Below the pieces are notes generated by a model. That model searched no databases, was not told the DNA's origin, and was given only the letters and a program-made list of their open reading frames with translations. From positions 1-33,510 of the forward strand of contig JANXSM010000036.1 of NCBI GenBank assembly GCA_025352665.1: 33,510 bases of DNA, in the 5' to 3' direction. This document shows, piece after piece, positions 16,596-23,196 of the stretch. Within the stretch, counting starts at the first letter, position 1. Each line of letters opens with the position of its first letter. The translations under genes were made by a program, and so were the position numbers. This DNA comes from Rhodospirillales bacterium. GTDB taxonomy: Bacteria > Pseudomonadota > Alphaproteobacteria > Acetobacterales > Acetobacteraceae.

Positions 16596-17118
16596 TCTCA
16601 CAGACCTGCTTCGGCAGGTGGCGCAAGGCGATCGTGCTGCTTTGCGAGCAATCTATGTGCGACAGTCCACACGTCTGTTTGGAATCGCAATGGCCATTCT
16701 GCGGGATCGTACCGCCGCCGCCGATGTGCTGCAGGACAGTTTCCTCAAGCTGTGGCAGCGCGCCGGCCAGTTCGACCCGGAGCGCGGCTCGGGCTTGGTG
16801 TGGATCGGCTCCATCGTGCGCCACACGGCGCTCGATGCGGCGCGGGCGCGGGGCCGGGAAATTCCGACCGATGATCCCGGTCTGGGCGATACCATGATCG
16901 AGCCGGAAGCGCTGGAGCAGCTGTCGGCCTCCGAGGAGGCGACCCGCCTGCGGGCCTGTCTCGAGTTGCTGCCCAAGGCCAATCGCGAGGGCATCGTGAT
17001 GGCCTTCGTGCATGGCCTGTCGCATCCGGAGATCGCACTCAAGCTGGACCAGCCGCTGGGCACGGTGAAGTCCTGGATCCGGCGCGGGCTGCTGAGCTTG
17101 CGCGCGTGCCTGTCATGA
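16579..17118 (+). CDS. ECF-type RNA polymerase sigma factor (SigK-like)
   Basis: A 179-aa sigma-70 family protein with only regions 2 and 4. Region 2 is about residues 21-70, with AADVLQDSFLKLWQRAGQFDPERG. Region 4 is about 130-178, with LLPKANREGIVMAFVHGLSHPEIALKLDQPLGTVKSWIRRGL, the helix-turn-helix. ATG 16579 lies inside the preceding gene (17-bp overlap), and its stop overlaps the next start as ATGA. It is therefore coupled both to the Coq10-like gene and to the anti-sigma factor. Stress-responsive promoter selection is expected. The signal is unknown, but co-transcription with lipA and the Coq10-like gene suggests a link to respiratory or redox state; that is inference. Confidence 0.92.
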   Translation: MQTEPDLTDLLRQVAQGDRAALRAIYVRQSTRLFGIAMAILRDRTAAADVLQDSFLKLWQRAGQFDPERGSGLVWIGSIVRHTALDAARARGREIPTDDPGLGDTMIEPEALEQLSASEEATRLRACLELLPKANREGIVMAFVHGLSHPEIALKLDQPLGTVKSWIRRGLLSLRACLS

Positions 17119-17846
17119 GTGAATTGCCGGTCGACATCAATGAGCTGACGGCATTGGCCGGCGAATACGTGCTGGGAACGCTGGACGCGCGCCAGGCGCT
17201 TCTGGTCGAGCAGACCATGGTGGGCAGTGCCGATCTCGCCGCCCTGGTGGCAGCGTGGGAGGACCGGTTTGCGCCGTTGACGGCACTTGCGGTCCCGGAA
17301 TCGCCGCCGCCCGGCCTATGGGAGCGCATCGCCGAGCGGATTGCCTCGGCCGCCGCCGTCGCTGCCCGGCCGCCCCAGGCGAGGTTCTCGCCTGGGCGGT
17401 TCTGGCAAGGCTGGGCGGTGGTTGCATCGCTTGCGGCCGCCGTATTCGCCGGAATCGCCTTCATCCCGCAGCCGCCACAGCAGCGCATGATGACCGTGCT
17501 GCTGTCGGACGGCACGCAGACGGCCTGGACCGCGCAGGTCGATCGCCAGGGTGGGCTGCAGTTGGCAGCCCTGCCGGCCGCGGCGACGGGAACGAGGGTG
17601 AACACCGCGCCTGCGGACAATCGGGTGCTGCAGATGTGGGCGTTGGCGCCGGGTGCCACGGCGCCGGTCAGCCTCGGCTTGGTGCCGCGTGGCTCGGCGG
17701 CGGTCAGCATCGCAGCCCCTGCGGTGAAGCCGGTGGCTGGCATGCTCATCGAAATCAGCTTGGAGCCACCCGGTGGCTCACCCGGTGCGTTGCCGACCGG
17801 ACCGGTGCTGTTCATTGGCCGTCTGAGCGAGGCGAGTTCGAGCTGA
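17115..17846 (+). CDS. Anti-sigma factor, RskA family
   Basis: A 243-aa single-pass membrane protein that should sequester the adjacent ECF sigma factor. Its N-terminal cytoplasmic part (1-95) starts with ELTALAGEYVLGTLDARQALLVEQ, the typical anti-sigma helical region. One transmembrane helix follows (about 98-118, WAVVASLAAAVFAGIAFI). The periplasmic domain has VLLSDGTQTAWTAQVDRQGGLQL, LQMWALAPGATAPVSLGLVPRG and ISLEPPGGSPGALPTGPVLFIG, the standard RskA (PF10099-type) pattern. The start codon overlaps the sigma stop by 4 nt (ATGA). No HxxxCxxC zinc motif is seen, so it is not a ZAS-type redox sensor; regulated proteolysis is the usual release mode. Confidence 0.92.
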   Translation: MSELPVDINELTALAGEYVLGTLDARQALLVEQTMVGSADLAALVAAWEDRFAPLTALAVPESPPPGLWERIAERIASAAAVAARPPQARFSPGRFWQGWAVVASLAAAVFAGIAFIPQPPQQRMMTVLLSDGTQTAWTAQVDRQGGLQLAALPAAATGTRVNTAPADNRVLQMWALAPGATAPVSLGLVPRGSAAVSIAAPAVKPVAGMLIEISLEPPGGSPGALPTGPVLFIGRLSEASSS

Positions 17847-17909
17847 GGGGGTGGCACGGTGTTGCGAATGCTGCTTTTCTGCCGCATCGCAACAACAGGA
17901 CGCCGCAAC

Positions 17910-18977
17910 ATGGTGCATGCCCCGACTCGCCCGACCCAAGGCATGCCGCCTGTGCGCGTCAACCTTTATTCCGACACGCAAACTCGCCCGACGGCTGCGA
18001 TGAAGGCCTGCATGATGGAGGCCGAAACCGGCGACGAGCAAGGCGGCTTGGACCCGACAGTGGACGAGCTCTGCGCGCGGATGGCGGCATTGCTGGGCAC
18101 CGAGGCCGCGGTTTTCCTGCCAAGCGGGACGATGTGCAACCAGATTTCCATGCTCGTGCATTGTGCGCCGGGTGATGCTGTTCTCGCCCACCGAACCGCG
18201 CATATTCTGACCAGCGAAGGCGGCGGCGCCTCCGCCCTCTCTGGTGTGCAGATCATGGGGCTGGAGGGGGAGGGCGGTCAGTATTCGCCGGAGGCCCTGG
18301 AAGCTGCGATTTGGCAGCCCTCGCGCAACGCCCCGCCGCAGACTTTGGTGGAAGTGGAGCAGACCGCCAATCTCGGCGGCGGGACCATCTGGCCGTTGGA
18401 GACACTGCGTCGCGTTGCCGACATCGCCCACGGGCATGGCATGTCCACCCATATGGACGGCGCCCGGCTGTTGAACGCCACCGTCGCCGCCGGGATCGCG
18501 CCCTCGGACATGGCCGCGGGCTTTGACAGCGTATGGCTGGATTTCACCAAGGGGCTCGGGGCGCCCCTGGGCGCCGTGTTGTGCGGCAGCACCGCGTTCA
18601 TCGACAAGGCATGGCGCTGGAAGCAGCGTCTGGGGGGCGCCATGCGCCAGGCCGGCATCTGCGCCGCTGCCTGTCTGTATTCGCTCGACCACAATGTCGA
18701 CCGACTTGCCGAGGACCATGTGAACGCGGCTGCGCTCGCCCGCGGACTTGCCCAGATCGAAGGCATCACGGTGCAGCAGCCGCAGACCAACTTGGTGTTC
18801 TTCGACACCGAGGCGACTGGCCGCCCTGCCGGCGAGATTGCTACGGCGCTGCGGCACGAGGGGGTGATGATCTCCACCATGGGCCGTTTCCGGGGGCGCG
18901 CCTGCACGCATCTGGACGTCGATGCGGCGGGCATCACCACAGCGCTCGAGGTGTTTCGCCGCGTCCTGGCGGCTTAG
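17910..18977 (+). CDS. Threonine aldolase family PLP-dependent lyase
   Basis: A 355-aa fold-type I PLP enzyme of the beta-eliminating lyase/low-specificity threonine aldolase group, expected to split threonine or allo-threonine into glycine and acetaldehyde, or to act on a related beta-hydroxy amino acid. The Schiff-base lysine is Lys214 in LDFTKGLGAPLGAVLCG. The cofactor-binding aspartate is in HMDGARLLNA (Asp183), and NLYSDTQTRPTAAMKACM, GDEQGGLDPTVDEL and FLPSGTMCNQ are the usual early motifs. ATG 17910 has AGGA 9 nt upstream; GTG/ATG codons at 17859/17868 would add a non-conserved extension. A 63-bp gap follows the anti-sigma gene, so it may be transcribed separately. The TAG stop (18975-18977) starts repeat unit C1. 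Confidence 0.9.
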   Translation: MVHAPTRPTQGMPPVRVNLYSDTQTRPTAAMKACMMEAETGDEQGGLDPTVDELCARMAALLGTEAAVFLPSGTMCNQISMLVHCAPGDAVLAHRTAHILTSEGGGASALSGVQIMGLEGEGGQYSPEALEAAIWQPSRNAPPQTLVEVEQTANLGGGTIWPLETLRRVADIAHGHGMSTHMDGARLLNATVAAGIAPSDMAAGFDSVWLDFTKGLGAPLGAVLCGSTAFIDKAWRWKQRLGGAMRQAGICAAACLYSLDHNVDRLAEDHVNAAALARGLAQIEGITVQQPQTNLVFFDTEATGRPAGEIATALRHEGVMISTMGRFRGRACTHLDVDAAGITTALEVFRRVLAA

Positions 18978-19079
18978 AGCGTGATGACCGAAGGTGGAAT
19001 CGCCGAAAGGTCTGAATCACGCGATAAAACAAAGAGCTAGAGTGGGATTACGTCGCCTATCAGACGTCATCCCGCTCTA
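18976..19079 (-). repeat. Dispersed two-hairpin repeat, unit C1 (full, inverted)
   Basis: A full unit in the opposite orientation to A and D: right hairpin first (AGCGTGATGACCGAAGG... CTGAATCACGCG), spacer GATAAAACAAAGAGC, then left hairpin (TAGAGTGGGATTACGTC ... GACGTCATCCCGCTCTA). The leading TAG is the stop codon of the threonine aldolase gene. Confidence 0.92.
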
Positions 19080-19124
19080 GCGCGTGATTCAAACCTTTCG
19101 GTGATTCCATCTTCGGTCATCACG
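19080..19124 (+). repeat. Dispersed two-hairpin repeat, unit C2 (right half only)
   Basis: Only the right hairpin module is present (CGCGTGATTC ... ATCTTCGGTCATCACG), joined directly to the left end of C1 in the opposite orientation. The result is right-left-right: a full inverted unit plus a lone half. This composite suggests recombination or nested insertion between copies. Confidence 0.85.
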
Positions 19125-19181
19125 GTTTAATAGGGGAACCTCCTTACCGCGAAGACACGCAATGGTCGGGTGGCTGGAAGC

Positions 19182-19201
19182 CGTGCTCATTTAAGAGCAC
19201 G
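19182..19201 (+). promoter_or_regulatory. Small leader hairpin before the EF-hand-like gene
   Basis: CGTGCTC (19182-19188) and GAGCACG (19195-19201) form a perfect 7-bp inverted repeat with loop ATTTAA. It ends 6 nt before the AGGAGA ribosome site (19208-19213). An operator or 5'-UTR hairpin is possible; its role is unknown. Confidence 0.4.
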
Positions 19202-19221
19202 ACTTTCAGGAGAATGTTGCC

Positions 19222-19575
19222 ATGCGTCCGATGATCCCCGTTTTCGCCGCTCTAGCTCTGTTTGCCGCAACCCAGTCCGGCATGGCGCAAACCTCGGTCC
19301 CCGCTGCCTCGGCGCCCAGCACCAGCACGGTGGCGACACCCCCGCCGACTGGTCAGACCCGCATGCAGAAGCGGTTCGATGCAGCAAATACCACGCATGA
19401 CGGCCACCTGACCCTCGCTCAGGCGAAGGCCGCCAAGATGACCAATGTCGTCAAGCACTTCGACGCGATCGACCAGGGCCACAAGGGCTACGTCACGATT
19501 GACGATATGAAGACCGCGGTTGCCTCCGCGCGGGCCGCAAAGGTTCAGCAGAAGAACCCGACCACCAAAGGCTGA
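19222..19575 (+). CDS. Small secreted EF-hand-like protein
   Basis: A 117-aa exported protein. The signal peptide is residues 1-22 (ends GMAQ), followed by a Ser/Thr/Pro/Ala-rich linker (23-45). Two EF-hand-like helix-loop-helix units follow. The first has loop residues Asn56, Thr58, Asp60, Gly61, Leu63 and Gln67 (NTTHDGHLTLAQ); the second has Asp84, Gly86, Lys88, Gly89, Val91 and Asp95 (DQGHKGYVTIDD). Both keep the central Gly and hydrophobic position but lack several acidic ligands, so calcium binding would be weak or lost. AGGAGA is 8 nt upstream of ATG 19222. Its stop TGA is immediately followed by the reverse stop TCA of the tetR gene, so the two convergent genes abut with no gap. Confidence 0.85.
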   Translation: MRPMIPVFAALALFAATQSGMAQTSVPAASAPSTSTVATPPPTGQTRMQKRFDAANTTHDGHLTLAQAKAAKMTNVVKHFDAIDQGHKGYVTIDDMKTAVASARAAKVQQKNPTTKG

Positions 19576-20226
19576 TCAGCGCTTCGCGAACGCCCGCAGG
19601 AACGTATCCGCCGCTCCGGCCACGGTGCGGCGGATTTCCTCGGCATCGGCATCCGGCGGCAACGAGAGGCTGCGCCTGAAAAACACGCCGCACCGCATGA
19701 GCGCCATGAACTGGTGGGTGGCGAGCATGATGTCGTCCACCTCGACCAGTCCCTTGGCGCGCAGCTGCTCCAGCCACGTACTGAACCGGATCGTGAAACG
19801 ATATGGCCCGTTCTCGTAGAACGCTCGCCCCAGCTCGGGAAATCGCCCCGATTCGGCCAGGGCGATACGGTAGATGGCCAGGGTCCGGTCTCGCAGCATG
19901 AAGTCCAGCATGCGCGCGCCGATCGCCTCGAGGGCCGCCCGCAGATCGCTCACCTCGGCCGGGAACAGATCGTCGGCCAAAGGCGAGTCCATGCCCTTGC
20001 ATGCCACGATATGGGCGAACAGCGCATCCTTTGATGGGAAATACGCGTACAGAGTCGCCTTCGACACACCTGCCTTGCGCGCCACCTGGTCCATGCTCAC
20101 GGCACCATACCCCTGCGCCAGAAACAAAATCTCCGCCGCATCGACCACCTGCCGACGCTTGGGGGACATGTCCGCCGGCGCCGGCTCGGCCGACCCCATC
20201 GCTGAAAAAGCGTTATTCTCATCCAT
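19576..20226 (-). CDS. TetR/AcrR family transcriptional repressor
   Basis: A 216-aa regulator. The N-terminal helix-turn-helix is clear: RRQVVDAAEILFLAQGYGAVSMDQVARKAGVSKATLYAYFPSKDALFAHIV (about 23-73). The C-terminal ligand-binding part resembles the AcrR/AefR-type domain (SGRFPELGRAFYENGP, followed by a FSTWLEQLRAKGLVEVDD segment). It is divergent from emrA, with two palindromic operators in between, so it most likely represses the efflux operon and itself. ATG 20226 is selected. A TTG at 20262 in the same frame lies within the operator palindrome and would put the N-terminus inside the control region. ATG 20199 is a further option; none has a strong ribosome site. Confidence 0.92.
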   Translation of the reverse strand: MDENNAFSAMGSAEPAPADMSPKRRQVVDAAEILFLAQGYGAVSMDQVARKAGVSKATLYAYFPSKDALFAHIVACKGMDSPLADDLFPAEVSDLRAALEAIGARMLDFMLRDRTLAIYRIALAESGRFPELGRAFYENGPYRFTIRFSTWLEQLRAKGLVEVDDIMLATHQFMALMRCGVFFRRSLSLPPDADAEEIRRTVAGAADTFLRAFAKR

Positions 20227-20259
20227 CAGCCGCAAATGGGGCGAGCGATGCGGCCGCGT

Positions 20260-20292
20260 CAAGGGTGAACTGAACGGTATAGTTCACCCTTG
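20260..20292. promoter_or_regulatory. TetR operator O1
   Basis: A perfect 12-bp inverted repeat CAAGGGTGAACT (20260-20271) / AGTTCACCCTTG (20281-20292) with spacer GAACGGTAT. The inner core AACTGAACGG...GTTCACC is shared with O2 58 bp further on. Location just upstream of the tetR start suits autoregulation. Confidence 0.8.
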
Positions 20293-20325
20293 ACGAAAAC
20301 ATCTGTCGCGTCCATCTGTGCGCCG

Positions 20326-20346
20326 AACTGAACCGTTCGGTTCACC
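20326..20346. promoter_or_regulatory. TetR operator O2
   Basis: Contains the perfect palindrome TGAACCG-TT-CGGTTCA (20329-20344). Aligned to O1 it reads AACTGAAC-C-GTTC-GGTTCACC, versus AACTGAAC-G-GTAT-AGTTCACC in O1. It lies 31 bp upstream of the emrA start, where bound repressor would block transcription of the efflux operon. Confidence 0.8.
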
Positions 20347-20376
20347 TCTCGCCGGCTCTCCCGAAGGACGTCCCCG

Positions 20377-21546
20377 ATGAACGCTGTCGCCGAGAAGCCA
20401 GCCGCCTTGACCGCTGATGCGCAGAGTGCCGGCAAACAACTGCGCCGCCAGCCCCGGCGCCGTGGCCCTGCCATCAAGCTGGGCGCCGCCCTCGTGGTGG
20501 CGGTCGGCGGCGTGCTGGTCGCCAACTGGTGGTTCACCGAGGCCGTCTACATCCAGTCCACCGACAACGCGTATGTTCAGGGCGACATTGCCGTGCTCGG
20601 CCCGCGCATCGATGGCGACGTCACCGCGGTCAACGTGGCTGACAATCAGGTCGTCCATGCTGGCGAGCCATTGATCACCTTCGACCCGCGCGACCGCCAG
20701 GCCCAACTCGACAGCGCCCGTGGTGCGGCGGGCGAGGCGACGGCCGCCATCACCGTGGCGCGCCGTCAGGTCGACCAGCAGCGCGCGGCCATCGCCCAGT
20801 CCGAAGCGATGATCGCGATCGCCCAGGCCGAGATGACCCGCGCATCCGCCGAGGCCAACCGCTCCGGCTCGCTGGTCGGGGCCGGCTGGACGTCGCGCCA
20901 GGCCAACGAGGTCGCTATTGCCGACCAGAAGAAGGCCACCGCCCAGGTGGCCAGCGCCACCGCGGTGCGCGATACCGCGACCCAGACGCTGACGGTCGCC
21001 CAAGCCCAGCTCGCCCAGGCCGAGGCCCGCCAGGTGAGTGCCGACGCCCAGGTTCGAATCGCTGAGAACAACCTGTCCTACACCGTGGTGCGCGCACCGT
21101 TCGACGGCGTGGCCGGCAACCGCGCCGCCCAGGTCGGCCAACATGTCATGCCCGGCCAGCAGCTGATCTCCGTGACCCCGCCGCCCACCCAGCTCTACGT
21201 CACCGCCAACTTCAAAGAGACGCAGCTCGCCGCTATGCGTCCGGGCCAGAAGGTGCTGCTGACGCCGGACATCAACACAAAAGCTGCCATCACCGGCCGG
21301 GTGGCAAGCCTTGCACCGGCCACCGGCGCGCTGTTCTCCCTGCTGCCGCCCGAGAATGCGACCGGCAACTTCACCAAGGTGGTGCAGCGCGTGCCCGTGC
21401 GCATCGCCATCGACCCGAAGCAGGCCGCCGCCGCCGCCTGGCTGCGCGCCGGGCTTTCGGTCACCGCCGAGGTCGACACGCGTGGCCCCGACAGCGTGCG
21501 CCGCGGCATCATCGGTGCCGCCTTCGCAACCCTTGGCATGCGCTGA
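20377..21546 (+). CDS. emrA: EmrA-type membrane fusion protein (HlyD family)
   Basis: A 389-aa periplasmic adaptor for a drug efflux pump. After a basic cytoplasmic tail (RRQPRRRG) there is one membrane anchor (about 33-52). Then comes the EmrA signature STDNAYVQGDIAVLGPRIDGDVTAV (about 61-85), a biotinyl-lipoyl-like half (NQVVHAGEPLITFDPRDRQAQL), a long Ala/Gln-rich coiled coil (about 108-215), and the second lipoyl half (YTVVRAPFDGVAGNRAAQVGQHV), followed by beta-barrel segments (LYVTANFKETQLAAMRPGQKV). AAGGA is 8 nt upstream of ATG 20377. It is first in a five-gene co-directional run and is controlled by O1/O2 and the TetR. It pairs with the following MFS pump. Confidence 0.94.
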   Translation: MNAVAEKPAALTADAQSAGKQLRRQPRRRGPAIKLGAALVVAVGGVLVANWWFTEAVYIQSTDNAYVQGDIAVLGPRIDGDVTAVNVADNQVVHAGEPLITFDPRDRQAQLDSARGAAGEATAAITVARRQVDQQRAAIAQSEAMIAIAQAEMTRASAEANRSGSLVGAGWTSRQANEVAIADQKKATAQVASATAVRDTATQTLTVAQAQLAQAEARQVSADAQVRIAENNLSYTVVRAPFDGVAGNRAAQVGQHVMPGQQLISVTPPPTQLYVTANFKETQLAAMRPGQKVLLTPDINTKAAITGRVASLAPATGALFSLLPPENATGNFTKVVQRVPVRIAIDPKQAAAAAWLRAGLSVTAEVDTRGPDSVRRGIIGAAFATLGMR

Positions 21547-21552
21547 GTCATT

Positions 21553-23115
21553 ATGGCACTGCCTGGCCCGACTGAGACCAAGCTGAGCTGGCGCGAGTGG
21601 GTCGGCTTCATGTCCATGGTCGTGGGCATGTTTATGGCCATCCTGGACATTCAGATCGTCAGCGCCTCGATCGCGGAGATCCAGGCGGGGCTGTCCGCGA
21701 GCTCTGACGAGGTTTCAAAGGTCCAGACCAGCTATCTGATCGCCGAGATCGTCATGATCCCGCTGTCCGGCTGGCTGTCACGGCTGCTGTCGACGCGGGT
21801 GCTGTTCACCATCAGCGCGGTCGGCTTCACGATTTTCTCGGCTTTCTGCGCCACCGCCAGCAGCATCAACTCGATGGTGATCTATCGCGCGCTGCAGGGT
21901 TTCATCGGCGGCGCCATGATCCCCACGGTGTTCGCCACCTCCTTCCTACTGTTCCCCGGCAAGAAGCGGGCGCAGATCTCGGTGCTGATCGGCCTCACCG
22001 CCACGCTTGCGCCCACGATCGGGCCGACCTTGGGCGGCTGGCTCACGGAACAGCTGAGCTGGCACTGGCTGTTCCTCATCAACGTCCCCGTCGGCACCAT
22101 GGTCGCCTTCAGCGTTTGGACCTTCCTCGACATCGACAAGCCCAATTTCGCCCTGCGCCGCAGCTTCGACGCGATCGGGCTGCTGCTGATGGCAGCCTTC
22201 CTCGGGTCGCTGGAATATGTGCTGGAGGAGGGCAACAAAAACGACTGGTTCTCCGACGACACGGTCGCAACCCTGGCCGTCATCGCCTTCGTGTCCGGCG
22301 GATTGTTCTTCTGGCGCATGCTCAGCCGGCAGGACCCGCTGGTCGACCTCAAGGCGTTTCGCAATCCGAATTTCGCGTTCGGCTGCCTGTTCTCCCTCGT
22401 CGTCGGCACCGGCCTTTATGGCTCGGTCTATGTCGTTCCGCTGTTCCTCGGGCGGGTGCGCGGCTTCGACAGTCTCGAGATCGGCCAGACCATGTTCGTC
22501 ACCGGCCTGTTCATGTTCATTTCGGCGCCGATCGCAGGCCGGCTGTCTGCCAAGATGGATATGCGCATCATGCTCGCCGGCGGGCTTTTGGCCTTCGGTG
22601 TGTCGCTCGCCTGGCTCGGTCATTTCACCAGTCAGAGCTCGTTTTGGGAAATGATGGCGCCGCAGGCGCTGCGCGGTCTGTCGATGATGTTCATCATGCT
22701 GCCGGTGAACCAACTGGCACTTGGCACGCTGCCGCCGATGCAGCTGAAGAACGCCTCTGGTCTGTACAACCTCATGCGCAATCTCGGCGGCGCCATCGGG
22801 CTCGCCCTGATCAACACCATCGCCACGGTGCGCGAGGCCGTCCACACGCTGCATCTGCAGGAACAGGTCACGTGGTCCCGCCCAGGCGCCACCAACGCGC
22901 TGCGCAACATGGAGATGGCGCTCACGCCGCATATGGAGGGCTCGGCCCATATGGCCGCCCTGGCGCGGATCAGCCGGATGGTGACGCGAGAGTCGCTGAC
23001 GCTGACCTACAACGACGTGCTGCTGCTGATGTCGCTAAGCTTCTTCATTGCCCTGCCGCTTGTGCTGCTGCTGCGCAAGCCCCAGCCCGCCAAGGCGCCG
23101 ATCGAGGCGCACTGA
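21553..23115 (+). CDS. emrB: EmrB-type MFS multidrug transporter (DHA2 family, 14 TM)
   Basis: A 520-aa inner-membrane drug:proton antiporter of the DHA2 family. Motif C-like and motif A-like elements are visible early: GMFMAILDIQIVSASIAEIQAGL (TM1), QTSYLIAEIVMIPLSGWLSRLLSTR, IYRALQGFIGGAMIPTVFA, and TLAPTIGPTLGGWLTEQLSWHWLFLINVPVG. Fourteen hydrophobic segments fit the length. The C-terminal stretch MQLKNASGLYNLMRNLGGAIGLALIN is a typical late EmrB motif. The start lies 6 nt after the emrA stop. EmrA and EmrB form the inner two layers of a tripartite pump; no TolC-like outer-membrane gene is present in the window. Confidence 0.95.
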   Translation: MALPGPTETKLSWREWVGFMSMVVGMFMAILDIQIVSASIAEIQAGLSASSDEVSKVQTSYLIAEIVMIPLSGWLSRLLSTRVLFTISAVGFTIFSAFCATASSINSMVIYRALQGFIGGAMIPTVFATSFLLFPGKKRAQISVLIGLTATLAPTIGPTLGGWLTEQLSWHWLFLINVPVGTMVAFSVWTFLDIDKPNFALRRSFDAIGLLLMAAFLGSLEYVLEEGNKNDWFSDDTVATLAVIAFVSGGLFFWRMLSRQDPLVDLKAFRNPNFAFGCLFSLVVGTGLYGSVYVVPLFLGRVRGFDSLEIGQTMFVTGLFMFISAPIAGRLSAKMDMRIMLAGGLLAFGVSLAWLGHFTSQSSFWEMMAPQALRGLSMMFIMLPVNQLALGTLPPMQLKNASGLYNLMRNLGGAIGLALINTIATVREAVHTLHLQEQVTWSRPGATNALRNMEMALTPHMEGSAHMAALARISRMVTRESLTLTYNDVLLLMSLSFFIALPLVLLLRKPQPAKAPIEAH

Positions 23116-23196
23116 GCGCGGAACCCACGGGCAGGGCGGCCGTTCCGCAACCGGGCCTGCCGCGGCCGCGTCTGAACCTTCCGGACCCTACTTGGC

